From: an uncultured Clostridia bacterium | GTDB lineage: Bacteria > Bacillota > Clostridia > Oscillospirales > Acutalibacteraceae | Direction of reading: 5' to 3' | Assembly: GCA_946566955.1 (NCBI GenBank) | Contig: CAMNXD010000002.1 | Span: 1-64,000 of the forward strand | Length of the DNA stretch: 64,000 nt | Translations under genes and position numbers: made by a program | Notes under the pieces: model-generated | The model's database searches: none | Told to the model about the DNA's origin: nothing | What the model saw: only the letters and a program-made list of their open reading frames with translations | Part shown: piece by piece, positions 25,670 through 34,131 of the stretch | Numbering within the stretch: position 1 is the first letter of the stretch | Layout of the letters: each line of letters begins with the position of its first letter

Positions 25670-26419
25670 TTACGAATTGGTTGTTAGGTACTTCGGTTCG
25701 GGTCTTTGGCAGCGCCATGAAAATTTTTGAAAGTGCATATAATCTTTTGGATCATTCCAAGATCCTCCCCACTCCCATCCTCTGCTAGCAAAAGCTTTAT
25801 GGCAAGCATCTCCTTCTTTTATAAGACCTACTTGGCTTAAATTCCTATTTAAATATTCTTCGGTTCCAGCAGGCTCAACTAACTTAGAATCAGGGTGAAA
25901 ACAAGGATTTACAAAAGGATTTATATCAATTGCAAGGCCATATGAATGCCAAGAAATTTTTTTAGTTCCGTTTATATACCTAAAGTTAAAAGCGCACGTA
26001 TTATGATTTCGCATGCTTTTTTCGTCGTCTGCATCGTAATAGTCAATAAGCTCCATTTTTTCAATTGGATACTTTGCGTCATAAATATCTTTAAATATCT
26101 CTAAAACTTCCTTAGCAACATTAACGGTTTGGCCAGTAATAGGAGACTTCACTTCATATGCTACTACTAACTTCCCTTCGTGCTCTTTTCCATCAAAACC
26201 AAGGTGACGCACTTTACAAAGCCTTAAATCTTCAAACTTTACGTATTCATTTTCTTTATACGATTTCCCTTTCATAAATTCCTGAACTTCACACGGAATA
26301 TCTTGATAAGAAAAACCATCACATAAAGTAAAATTTTCTGCAAAACAGTTAAAGCGAACTAAAAATGCCCCACAAGAAACGGCTAAAATAGATAATGCTT
26401 TACAAAAAAAATTTCTCAT
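25670..26419 (-). CDS. secreted M15-family peptidoglycan peptidase
   Basis: A 249-residue protein with an N-terminal signal (about 1-27). The catalytic domain has the M15 zinc motif SWHSYGLAIDINPF (SxHxxGxAxD, about 170) and a later WEWGGSW...DYMHFQ with the third ligand His. Family members are D-Ala-D-Ala carboxypeptidases or L-Ala-D-Glu endopeptidases acting on cell-wall peptides. It is monocistronic, with 50 bases to aroB. The pattern TGQTVNVAKEVLEIFKDIYDA is typical of the VanY-like subgroup. Confidence 0.85.
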   Translation of the reverse strand: MRNFFCKALSILAVSCGAFLVRFNCFAENFTLCDGFSYQDIPCEVQEFMKGKSYKENEYVKFEDLRLCKVRHLGFDGKEHEGKLVVAYEVKSPITGQTVNVAKEVLEIFKDIYDAKYPIEKMELIDYYDADDEKSMRNHNTCAFNFRYINGTKKISWHSYGLAIDINPFVNPCFHPDSKLVEPAGTEEYLNRNLSQVGLIKEGDACHKAFASRGWEWGGSWNDPKDYMHFQKFSWRCQRPEPKYLTTNS

Positions 26420-26549
26420 TAAAAAACATCCTCCATATTAAGTATATAAAATCTAAATTCTTATACATCTTAGTATATTAAAAAAATTAACTCAATATGC
26501 ATAAGCCATTATCTTTTAAAATTCTCTAATGAATACAAATATTTTATTT

Positions 26550-27746
26550 TTAGTTTAGCTTTTTAATAAATGTTTTAAAATAAGTTTCATTATCTACAGT
26601 TGTTTCGTTCATCATAGTCTTTTCGTTCCAATCACCTGGTTCAAGCAAAAAGCTTTCATTGCCTTCTATAGAGTTTTTAATCGCTTCTTGAATTTGTTGA
26701 AGTCTATGTGCTACAGCATCTATCATAGCATTAGGCAACAAATCTTTTAGGCAGCTATAAATATCTTCATAATTTAAACTCAAAATCTTGTTTGCAAGCG
26801 ATTTATCCATATAAGGTAAAGCTATTTTATTATTTGAAAGGATTACAGGCGGTAAAGTGGCATATTTTTCTTTTAGATTTTCAAATTTATCAAATGACAT
26901 ATCATTATCAAAGCCCGTTATGCTAACAGCATTACCATTTGCATCTAGCTGTACAAAAAGATTTCCTATACCTCCTGCTCTATCTCTTTGAGAGCATATA
27001 GCATCTAAAATCATTAAATTCGAAAGGTTACGTTGAAGCGAAGGATTTACACCTTTGTTTTTTAGAAGTGAAAAATCCTTGAAAGACATCCCCGGGGCAC
27101 AGTCCATGATTATACCTAATTTGTCAGGAGGCATTATTTTAACGTACTTAGTTTTTACAATCAGCTCTGAAAGATTTAAAAGCTTCGCAATTCGCCGGGT
27201 AGCGAGATTGTTTAGTGCTTGATTTATTTGAATTTCACCTATTTCAATATTTTTATTAAATCTATACTGAAATGACTCTGCAAAAGCATATCGTAAAAAA
27301 TCGGGTAATTTTTCTTTTTTAAATTTATCAGGCAGTGGCTCTGTAAGGCCTAAAGCAGAAGTGTCGGATTTATCTAGCGAACTTAACCATTTCGCCGCTT
27401 GGCCATCACCATAAGTTTTCATGTGAAAAAACTTATTTAGGTTTTCTTCATTTGAGAGACTTTTAATCATGGATTGCTGCTCAGATTTGTAATTATCGTT
27501 AAAGTATTCAACAATAGCCCTTTTTACAGTATCAAACATAGAAAGCTTCTTTTTGCACTCTTCAAAAAATTTCTTTTCAAATTTAGATTCAATAACAAAT
27601 AAATTATTCGATATACCTCTATTTTTCAATAAATAAAATTCTGTTTCCTTTGTTAAATTAATAGTTTTTGAGGGCTCTAAAGCATAAGTGCTGCTTTGAA
27701 TTAAAGCCACTATACTAAATAATAACGCTATGGGCTTTAACTTCAT
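26550..27746 (-). CDS. secreted protein with PI-kinase/HipA/Fam20-like kinase motifs
   Basis: A 398-residue protein with a clean signal peptide (about 1-22). Residues 190-225 resemble the N-to-C-lobe linker of atypical kinases (ATRRIAKLLNLSELIV then GIIMDCAPGMSF). LMILDAICSQRDRAGGIGN (about 245-262) looks like a catalytic loop (D-R...N), and ITGFDNDMSF (about 276-285) like the metal-binding DxD/DFG region. The N-terminal part is unlike known domains. If active it would phosphorylate extracellular or host targets. Assignment is by pattern only; it could be a pseudokinase. Monocistronic. Confidence 0.5.
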   Translation of the reverse strand: MKLKPIALLFSIVALIQSSTYALEPSKTINLTKETEFYLLKNRGISNNLFVIESKFEKKFFEECKKKLSMFDTVKRAIVEYFNDNYKSEQQSMIKSLSNEENLNKFFHMKTYGDGQAAKWLSSLDKSDTSALGLTEPLPDKFKKEKLPDFLRYAFAESFQYRFNKNIEIGEIQINQALNNLATRRIAKLLNLSELIVKTKYVKIMPPDKLGIIMDCAPGMSFKDFSLLKNKGVNPSLQRNLSNLMILDAICSQRDRAGGIGNLFVQLDANGNAVSITGFDNDMSFDKFENLKEKYATLPPVILSNNKIALPYMDKSLANKILSLNYEDIYSCLKDLLPNAMIDAVAHRLQQIQEAIKNSIEGNESFLLEPGDWNEKTMMNETTVDNETYFKTFIKKLN

Positions 27747-27872
27747 AAATTAATTCACTCCAATTATTTCTTCTTTAAAACTAAGTAGATTGTTTTACAT
27801 TTTAATCTAAATATATAATTTAGCAACTATAAATTAAATCTTTCAAAAAACAAGTAACAAGATGAGTAATTA

Positions 27873-28247
27873 TTAATCTAACTTAATTCCAAATCCTAGC
27901 CACCTACCGTCTATATCTTCTATTACTAATTCTTTATTATTATAATCCGTTGTAGACAATCTTCTTACAATTTTTACCCCCTTATCTTCAAGTTTTTTCT
28001 GCAGCTCTTCTTGATTATTTACTATTATATAAACGTCATAGCCGTATCCGTATAAATCTCGATTTGGAATAACCTTTTTACCTTTGGAGTCTATTAAAAT
28101 TATTTCAACGTTATTTCTGTACAAGCATATATGAGACTTTGAAGAACTTAAATATTCCACAGCGCTAAACTTCAATTTTTTAATATAAAATTCTGAGGTG
28201 AGTTTTATATTTGGTGTTGGAAAAACGGGGTGAGTCATGTATAGCAT
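27873..28247 (-). CDS. VOC-family (glyoxalase/bleomycin-resistance fold) protein
   Basis: A 124-residue single-domain VOC protein: HPVFPTPNIKLTSEFYIKKL at the start, a central NVEIILIDSKG, and the C-terminal ELVIEDIDGRWLGFG, corresponding to the two beta-alpha-beta-beta-beta units. It resembles bleomycin-binding proteins of the family, but the ligand is not predictable. It lies 42 bases downstream of the ABC ATPase gene on the same strand and may be cotranscribed with it. Confidence 0.8.
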   Translation of the reverse strand: MLYMTHPVFPTPNIKLTSEFYIKKLKFSAVEYLSSSKSHICLYRNNVEIILIDSKGKKVIPNRDLYGYGYDVYIIVNNQEELQKKLEDKGVKIVRRLSTTDYNNKELVIEDIDGRWLGFGIKLD

Positions 28248-28288
28248 TTTATATTCCTCTACTATAAATTTATAATTACTCTTAAGCT

Positions 28289-29041
28289 TTAAAAATTAAA
28301 GTTATCTTGTAACTTGTGCTGATCCATTTGAGCACGGTCATTATCTTTTAAATCAAGAGCGATTTCACCATGTTTTAGCATAATTGTTCTGCTGCCAAAG
28401 CTCAGGGCATTCTCTATATTGTGTGTAATCATCAATGTTGACATCTCTTCATCTTTAGTAATTTTATCAGTCAGTTCTAGAATTTTATCCCGAGACTTTG
28501 GGTCCAGTGCCGCGGTATGTTCATCTAAAAGTAAAACTTTTGGTTTAATCAGTGTTGCCATCAGCAAAGTGACTGCTTGCCTTTGCCCTCCGGAAAGAAG
28601 TCCTACTTTAGTCGTCAATCTATTTTCAAGCCCTAAATTCAATTTAGAAAGTTCATCTTTAAAAAAAGCCAGATTTTCTTTGTTTATACCAAAAGCCAAA
28701 TCTCTTCTAGCGTTTCTCAGCATTGCTAGCGATAAGTTTTCTTCAATTGTAAGATTTGGAGCGGTACCTTTCAGAGGGTCTTGGAATACTCTTCCAATAA
28801 ATTTAGCCCTTTTATGTTCGGGCATAAACGTCACATCGGTATTATCTATATAAATTTCACCTTCGTCTGGAAACATAGACCCCGAAATTAAATTCATTAA
28901 AGTGGACTTCCCTGCTCCATTCCCACCAATAACAGTAACAAATTCACCTTTTTGAATGTGTAAATTTAAACTTTTAAAAATTATTTTTTCGTCAGGTTGG
29001 TCCTTATGGAAAATCTTGCTTAAGTTTTTAATTCTTAACAC
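28289..29041 (-). CDS. ABC transporter ATP-binding protein (TrpX/Y-type system)
   Basis: A protein of about 250 residues. GTG 29041 is taken as start because GGAG lies 8 bases upstream; this overlaps the permease gene by 14 bases. Walker A GGNGAGKST, signature LLSGGQRQAVTLLMA, Walker B VLLLDEHTAALDP and LMITHN are all present. Its closest family is the ATPase of the YtrF/TrpXYZ-type importers that pair with BMP-like permeases. No binding-protein gene is next to it. Upstream regulation is by the aromatic leader attenuator. Confidence 0.85.
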   Translation of the reverse strand: MLRIKNLSKIFHKDQPDEKIIFKSLNLHIQKGEFVTVIGGNGAGKSTLMNLISGSMFPDEGEIYIDNTDVTFMPEHKRAKFIGRVFQDPLKGTAPNLTIEENLSLAMLRNARRDLAFGINKENLAFFKDELSKLNLGLENRLTTKVGLLSGGQRQAVTLLMATLIKPKVLLLDEHTAALDPKSRDKILELTDKITKDEEMSTLMITHNIENALSFGSRTIMLKHGEIALDLKDNDRAQMDQHKLQDNFNF

Positions 29042-29900
29042 TTTTAACGCTCCTTTGAATAACTTTTTGAACATTTGGAAGAGCTAACAAAATTGCAGCA
29101 ACAATAGCAGTAAATAGTTTCAAATCACTCGGGTTCATTCCAAGATTGAGTACAAAGAAAATTATGAATCTATATGTAATCGCTCCCAAAGCAACCGCAA
29201 TGAGTTTATATAAAAACAAGTTTTTTCGGATTACCGCTTCACCAATTACAATCGATGCCAATGCTATAACTATAGTTCCTGTTCCCATATTTATGTCGGC
29301 ATAACCTTGGCTTTGTGAAATTAAAGTCCCTGAAATCGCACACATTGAATTACTTATCATCAAAGCTAAAATTTTCTTAAAGTCTGTGTTTGCACCCTGC
29401 GCACGCATCATTTGTTCATTGTCGCCGGTTGCCCTAATTGCCAGTCCCAGCCGCGTTTTAAAGAATAAGTTTAAAATTTCAAGTAACACTACACAAATTA
29501 CAAATCCCACAACAAAATTTGAAATTTGATTATCTTTAAAAATCTTAAAAACTGTGTTTTTGCCGAGCAAAGATACATTTGCTTTGCCCATAATTCTAAT
29601 ATTTATTGAATAAAGCGCTATCATAGTTAAAATTCCTGAGAGGATTGCTTGTATTTTAAGCTTTGTATGAAGAATTCCTGTAATTAGTCCCGCTAAAGAT
29701 CCCGTTAATGCTGCAATTAAAATGCTTAAAGCAGGATTTACTTCATTAGATATAAGTACTGCACATACGCTCCCCCCAAGAGTCAAACTTCCTTCTGCGG
29801 TCATATCTGCAAAGTTCAAAATTCTAAACGTTATGAAAAGCCCTAACGCCAAAACAGCATAGATAAGTCCTTGTGCACATGTTGATATTAAAACTCCCAT
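29028..29900 (-). CDS. ABC transporter permease (TrpY/branched type)
   Basis: A 290-residue membrane protein with about eight hydrophobic segments and the family pattern RILNFADMTAEGSLTLGG near residue 25 and RATGDNEQMMRAQGAN near 165. It belongs to the COG4120 permease group, which in Firmicutes pairs with a lipoprotein-type binding protein; that component is missing here. GAGGAG lies a few bases upstream of the ATG, inside a 16-codon reading frame that ends one base before it. Confidence 0.85.
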   Translation of the reverse strand: MGVLISTCAQGLIYAVLALGLFITFRILNFADMTAEGSLTLGGSVCAVLISNEVNPALSILIAALTGSLAGLITGILHTKLKIQAILSGILTMIALYSINIRIMGKANVSLLGKNTVFKIFKDNQISNFVVGFVICVVLLEILNLFFKTRLGLAIRATGDNEQMMRAQGANTDFKKILALMISNSMCAISGTLISQSQGYADINMGTGTIVIALASIVIGEAVIRKNLFLYKLIAVALGAITYRFIIFFVLNLGMNPSDLKLFTAIVAAILLALPNVQKVIQRSVKSVKN

Positions 29901-29901
29901 T

Positions 29902-29952
29902 TTATTCTCCTCTTCCTAATTTGATTTTTGATGCTGAATTTTTATCATGCAT
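29902..29952 (-). CDS. 16-codon reading frame coupled to the permease gene
   Basis: MHDKNSASKIKLGRGE, preceded by AGGGGG 8 bases before its ATG, with its TAA one base before the permease ATG. It could be a coupling peptide, a remnant of the lost binding-protein gene, or chance. It shares no aromatic bias with the upstream leader peptide. Confidence 0.35.
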   Translation of the reverse strand: MHDKNSASKIKLGRGE

Positions 29953-30034
29953 GATTTCAATCCCCCTATGGAATAAAAACTCTAACTTAAAATTTGCCTA
30001 AATTTGGTTCGATTGATCTTATATAAACTTATTA

Positions 30035-30085
30035 TAAAAATAAAAAGAACCACACCAAGCGACCCACTTGCTTGCTATGGTTCTT
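30035..30085 (-). terminator. attenuator terminator of the ABC transporter leader
   Basis: On the minus strand, AAGAACCA (30078-30085) pairs with TGGTTCTT (30045-30052), with further inner pairing of GCAAGC and GCTTGG, followed by T5-A-T5. It lies about 135 bases before the permease start and about 20 bases after the leader-peptide stop. Its loop and 5' arm (30062-30073) are also complementary to 30092-30105, giving a mutually exclusive antiterminator. Confidence 0.8.
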
Positions 30086-30105
30086 GAATCAAAGCAAACA
30101 TGGGT
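30062..30105 (-). promoter_or_regulatory. antiterminator arms
   Basis: Minus-strand ACCCATGTTTGCTT (30092-30105) begins in the leader-peptide stop codon and pairs with AAGCAAGTGGGT (30062-30073). The second arm is part of the terminator stem and loop, so the two structures exclude each other. Confidence 0.65.
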
Positions 30106-30161
30106 TACGTGAAGTAGTAGTTAAATTGAAAATTATTTTGTTTGAACATTATCTTACACAT
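30105..30161 (-). CDS. aromatic-rich leader peptide of an attenuator
   Basis: An 18-codon frame, MCKIMFKQNNFQFNYYFT, with GGAG exactly 8 bases upstream of its ATG. Six of 18 residues are aromatic (four Phe, two Tyr), with Tyr-Tyr-Phe placed right before the stop and the antiterminator arm. This is the layout of ribosome-mediated attenuation: stalling at Tyr/Phe codons under starvation would favour the antiterminator. It lies between pheST and an ABC importer operon on the same strand. Confidence 0.7.
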   Translation of the reverse strand: MCKIMFKQNNFQFNYYFT

Positions 30162-30191
30162 TTTTTATGCTCCAAATTTTTTATTACTTTC

Positions 30192-30219
30192 AGTGTATCA
30201 CAAATTTTATTTTTTGCAA
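30192..30219 (-). promoter_or_regulatory. promoter of the leader-ABC operon
   Basis: Minus strand TTGCAA (30214-30219), a 16-bp spacer and TACACT (30192-30197). The predicted start of transcription lies about 25 bases before the leader peptide ATG. Confidence 0.55.
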
Positions 30220-30293
30220 CCTATAATTTTATATTGCTCTGATTTAAAATTTTATATAAATAACTTACAGGAGCCTTGGCTCTCTCAATAACA

Positions 30294-30327
30294 AATAAAA
30301 AAGTCATTACAAAAAGCTGTAATGACC
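30294..30327 (-). terminator. terminator of pheST
   Basis: An 8-bp stem (GTCATTAC with GTAATGAC) followed on the minus strand by TTTTTT, 75 bases past pheT. Confidence 0.9.
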
Positions 30328-30400
30328 CAATTTGATTCTAATACATTCTAGTACTTTATTGAGCAAAACCTAATATAAAAGATCTTCAAATTTGTTTTTA

Positions 30401-32836
30401 TTAAACACGAATTTCTGCTCCTAAATCTTTTTTTAGTCTCTTAATAACTTCCGCAGCAACACCTTCTATTTCACTTGACGTCAAAGTTTTTTCAAAGGAA
30501 CCGATTTTCAGCCTAAATGTAACTGATTTTTTTCCATCGGGTACCTGAGAGCCTCTGTATTCATCTATAAAGAGTATATCTTGAATTAAATTATCCGCTT
30601 TAATGTCTTTGACAACATCAAAAATTTCTTGCCACTTTACTGATAAATCGAATAGTAAAGATAAGTCATACTCTGTAACCGGATACTCACTTATGTGCAT
30701 AAATTTATTCGTCCTGGACGGGCAAGGAATTAATAAATCCATGTCAATTTCAAATATCAGGGCAGCACTATTTTTTATACCGCAGGCCAGTGAAGCCTTC
30801 TTAGATAAAAGCGCTAGGTTCCCGACCTTTCTGCTTTTTTGTATAATATTAAGCCAAACTACATTGTCAGCCCAAACGGGTTTTTCAATTTTTTTCATTG
30901 TAAATGGCTCTATATGAACGTACCGCGGCATTGATTCTACTATGCCTTTTACTCGTCTAAATAAAGAATTTACATTTTCCGAATTGCCTACATACGCCCC
31001 TGCAATACTTCTGCGCTGAAGCGGTAAAAGTTCACGTGAATCATATATGCTTTCGAAGTCTTTATTAAAATATACTTGCGCCGACTCAAAAACACTAAAT
31101 TCATTGAAATTTCTTAAATTTTCTGCAACTGATTTACAAAGATTTGGCAAAAGCGAGGAACGAACATAACACTCTTCAGAAGATACCGGCGCCGAGAGCG
31201 AGAGCATTTCATCTCTATTGAGAAAAAGCGCATCTATATATTTATTATTAATCCAAGGATACGTAAATATTTCATTCATGCCACATCTAAAAGCCAGATA
31301 TTCTCGTATTTTTCTGTCAATATCAATTTTGGGTTGGTTTATTGCTTCAGAAAAAGAAATTGTAATTGGCGTCGGATCAAAATTTTCCAGGCCATACATT
31401 CTTGCAATTTCTTCCATAATATCATTTGGTATTGAAATGTCTCCGGTAGACCTCCAAGTAGGAATAATCACGTGCATAATATTTTGATTAAACTCAATTT
31501 CAAACCCCAAACGGCTCAATTTATTAATTATATCACTTTTATCAATATGCTTGCCTAAACATCTTTCAAGCCAGTCGAGAGATACATCTACTTCCTTTCG
31601 CAAAAAACGCTTTGGGTAGTTATCGCCAAATTGTGCTACCGACATATCTTTAAAAATATCGGCAAACATCTGCATTGCAAGAGAAAGAGCTTGGTCACAT
31701 CTCTCAGGGTCTATTCCTTTTTCATATCTTGTAGCTGATTCCGTTCTTGTTTCATATCTAAGAGCTGTGCGTCTAATCCTGGAAGGCTCAAAATTTGCTA
31801 TTTCTAGTATCACTTTATTGGTTTTAGGTAAAACGGAATCTTTTTTCCCTCCCATAACTCCCGCTAAAGCAATGGGGCCCTCTTCGTCGGCAATTACTAA
31901 ATCTTCTGTGGAAAGAGATAATTCTTTACCGTCTAAAAGCGTCATTTTTTCTGAGCTCTTTGCAAAGCGTACAGTTATGCTTCCATTTATATTATCGGCA
32001 TCAAATGCATGAAGAGGTTGCCCAGTTGCTAACATCACGTAGTTCGTTATGTCAACTATCGCATTTATTGGTCTAATTCCAACGCTCCAAAGCCGGCGCT
32101 GTATTTCAAAATCTGAAGGTTTTACTAAAACACCTTCTATTTTTATTCCTATATACCTTAAGCAGTGCTGAGTATTTTCCAAATTAACTTTCAAGTTTGA
32201 AGTCTTAGGACATTCAAAGGGTACAAATTTTTTAAGTGGAAAATCATATAAAGCCGAGATTTCTCTTGCCATACCGTAATGACCCCAAAGGTCGGGTCTG
32301 TTTGTGAGTGATTTATTATCAATTTCTAATATTACATCATCTAAACCTAAAGCTCTTGCAAGGTTTGTTCCCATTTCCACGTCAAAGCCGGATAAATCAA
32401 CTATATTACCCTCTTCGGATGGAAATAAATCAGCTAACCCTATCTCTGATGCCGCGCAAATCATGCCATAGCTCTCGACGCCTCGCAATTTTACTTTCTT
32501 TATTTCTACTAAATCTCCTGCGCCATGCCATCTTACCATCGCCCCCGGACAAGCAACAGCAACTTTCATTCCGGCTTTTAAATTGTTTCCTCCGCAGACT
32601 ATCTCCTTTATTTCTCCATTACCTAAGCTAATTTTACATATTTTCAGTTTATCCGCATTAGGATGAACTCTTACTTCTTCTATACTTCCTACAACAATAT
32701 TTTCAAATTTTTTGCTTAAGTATCTTACTTCTTCTACCTCTACCGTGGACATAGTTAAATCGTAAGCAAGCTTGGAGATATCAAAATTTGCGGGTATGCT
32801 TACATATTCTTTTATCCAGTTTAATGATACTTTCAT
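30401..32836 (-). CDS. pheT: phenylalanyl-tRNA synthetase beta subunit
   Basis: An 811-residue subunit: N-terminal EMAP-like tRNA-binding domain (to about 150, VGSIEEVRVHPNADKLKICK), the B3/B4 editing domain, the B5 domain, a catalytic-like core and the C-terminal FDX-ACB anticodon-binding domain. It works as an alpha2-beta2 enzyme with PheS. The start lies 10 bases after the pheS stop. Length and domains are normal. Confidence 0.96.
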   Translation of the reverse strand: MKVSLNWIKEYVSIPANFDISKLAYDLTMSTVEVEEVRYLSKKFENIVVGSIEEVRVHPNADKLKICKISLGNGEIKEIVCGGNNLKAGMKVAVACPGAMVRWHGAGDLVEIKKVKLRGVESYGMICAASEIGLADLFPSEEGNIVDLSGFDVEMGTNLARALGLDDVILEIDNKSLTNRPDLWGHYGMAREISALYDFPLKKFVPFECPKTSNLKVNLENTQHCLRYIGIKIEGVLVKPSDFEIQRRLWSVGIRPINAIVDITNYVMLATGQPLHAFDADNINGSITVRFAKSSEKMTLLDGKELSLSTEDLVIADEEGPIALAGVMGGKKDSVLPKTNKVILEIANFEPSRIRRTALRYETRTESATRYEKGIDPERCDQALSLAMQMFADIFKDMSVAQFGDNYPKRFLRKEVDVSLDWLERCLGKHIDKSDIINKLSRLGFEIEFNQNIMHVIIPTWRSTGDISIPNDIMEEIARMYGLENFDPTPITISFSEAINQPKIDIDRKIREYLAFRCGMNEIFTYPWINNKYIDALFLNRDEMLSLSAPVSSEECYVRSSLLPNLCKSVAENLRNFNEFSVFESAQVYFNKDFESIYDSRELLPLQRRSIAGAYVGNSENVNSLFRRVKGIVESMPRYVHIEPFTMKKIEKPVWADNVVWLNIIQKSRKVGNLALLSKKASLACGIKNSAALIFEIDMDLLIPCPSRTNKFMHISEYPVTEYDLSLLFDLSVKWQEIFDVVKDIKADNLIQDILFIDEYRGSQVPDGKKSVTFRLKIGSFEKTLTSSEIEGVAAEVIKRLKKDLGAEIRV

Positions 32837-32846
32837 GTGTTTTCTC

Positions 32847-33890
32847 CTATCTGAACTGACTTAAAAATTTTAGATCTGCACTGTGAAATAGTCTTACGTC
32901 ATCTACTCCATAACGCATCATAACTAACCGGTCTAACCCTATATTTACATAAAATCCAGTAAATTCATTTGGATCTAATCCCGCAGCACGCATAACATTG
33001 GGATGCGGTATTCCACCTGGCATAATTTCTATCCAACCAACATGCTTGCAAACGCTGCAGCCTTTTCCTCCGCATACTAAGCAGCTCATATCTATTTCGA
33101 ACCCTGGTTCAACAAACGGAAAAAATCCCACGCGCATTCTAACCGGTACGTCGCATCCAAACACTTTTGAAAGAATACTTTTTATCATTATTTTTCCTGA
33201 AGAAAACGTGAATTTACGATCCACGATTAAAGCTTCGTATTGAAAAAATGCTCTTTCGTGCCGTGCATCTGTTGACTCATTACGATAAACTCTACCTGGA
33301 TAAACAAACTTAAATGGAGGCTTATGCGTCTGCATATACCTAACGCTCGCACCTGTAAGATGAGGTCTTAAGCAAAGTTTTTTTCCGCCGCACTCTTTTT
33401 CATAATCTTTAAGCCAATAAGTATCCATACTTTCTCTTGCAGGATGATTCGGAGGAAAATTTAAGTTATCAAAAGCATAAAGCTCACTCGTTATATCTGA
33501 TTCTTGAAATATTTCAAATCCCATAGAGCGAAAAGTGTCGTTAAGGTCGTAGCACATCTGAGTGATGGGATGCAAAGCTCCACTAGAGGGTGGTATGCCT
33601 GGAACAGTATAGTCGAAATCTTCGGATATTTCAGACTTTTTCAGACAAATTTTTTCCCGCTGGGACTCAATCATATCAGTAAAATCTCTTTTTATTTTGT
33701 TAGAAAGACGTCCTATTTCAGCACGATCCGAAACTTCTAAGTTAGGAATGGATTTTAAAATATCTGTTAAGAGTCCCTGTTTTCCAAGAAGGTACGCCTT
33801 TACATTTTGCAGCTCCTCTATAGTTTCTGCTTTTTCAATTTTCTCTTTTCCTTTATTAAATATAGCGCTTAATTTATCTTTCAAAAGCAC
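32847..33890 (-). CDS. pheS: phenylalanyl-tRNA synthetase alpha subunit
   Basis: A 347-residue catalytic subunit with class II motifs: HPITQMCYDLNDTFRSMGF, motif 2 YRNESTDARHERAFFQYE (about 210) and motif 3 GLDRLVMMRYGVDDVR. A cysteine cluster CLVCGGKGCSVC (about 280) resembles zinc-binding inserts seen in some PheS. The start may be GTG 33890 or TTG 33884; GAGGAG fits the latter better by spacing. No T-box leader is visible upstream. Confidence 0.95.
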   Translation of the reverse strand: MLLKDKLSAIFNKGKEKIEKAETIEELQNVKAYLLGKQGLLTDILKSIPNLEVSDRAEIGRLSNKIKRDFTDMIESQREKICLKKSEISEDFDYTVPGIPPSSGALHPITQMCYDLNDTFRSMGFEIFQESDITSELYAFDNLNFPPNHPARESMDTYWLKDYEKECGGKKLCLRPHLTGASVRYMQTHKPPFKFVYPGRVYRNESTDARHERAFFQYEALIVDRKFTFSSGKIMIKSILSKVFGCDVPVRMRVGFFPFVEPGFEIDMSCLVCGGKGCSVCKHVGWIEIMPGGIPHPNVMRAAGLDPNEFTGFYVNIGLDRLVMMRYGVDDVRLFHSADLKFLSQFR

Positions 33891-34050
33891 TTCTCCTCAC
33901 TTTTACATTTTTTCACCCAAATTATATATCACTAATTATATTATTTTTATTTTATATTAGCAAGCTATATTTACGCTTTAGTGTATTTAATATCTTATTT
34001 TATACATTTGAAAAATCGATTGAAGCAAAACAAAAAATTATATATATAAC

Positions 34051-34080
34051 TTGATTTATTATTTCTCAAAGGAGTATAAT
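34051..34080 (+). promoter_or_regulatory. promoter of the S66 peptidase gene
   Basis: TTGATT 34051-34056, an 18-bp spacer and TATAAT 34075-34080; the GTG start is 52 bases on. Confidence 0.65.
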
Positions 34081-34131
34081 GTTTTTCATGAGGTTTTTTA
34101 CTTCATAATAAATTTAAAGGAGCAAAATTTC

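Noticed and set aside
30035-30220. T-box riboswitch upstream of the TrpXY-type ABC operon
   Set aside because: There is no AGGGTGGNACCGCG core, the leader is too short for a stem I, and a leader peptide with an antiterminator explains the structure better.
32308-32631. Overlapping plus-strand frame inside pheT
   Set aside because: It is antisense to a conserved essential gene, with no ribosome-binding site or recognisable protein.
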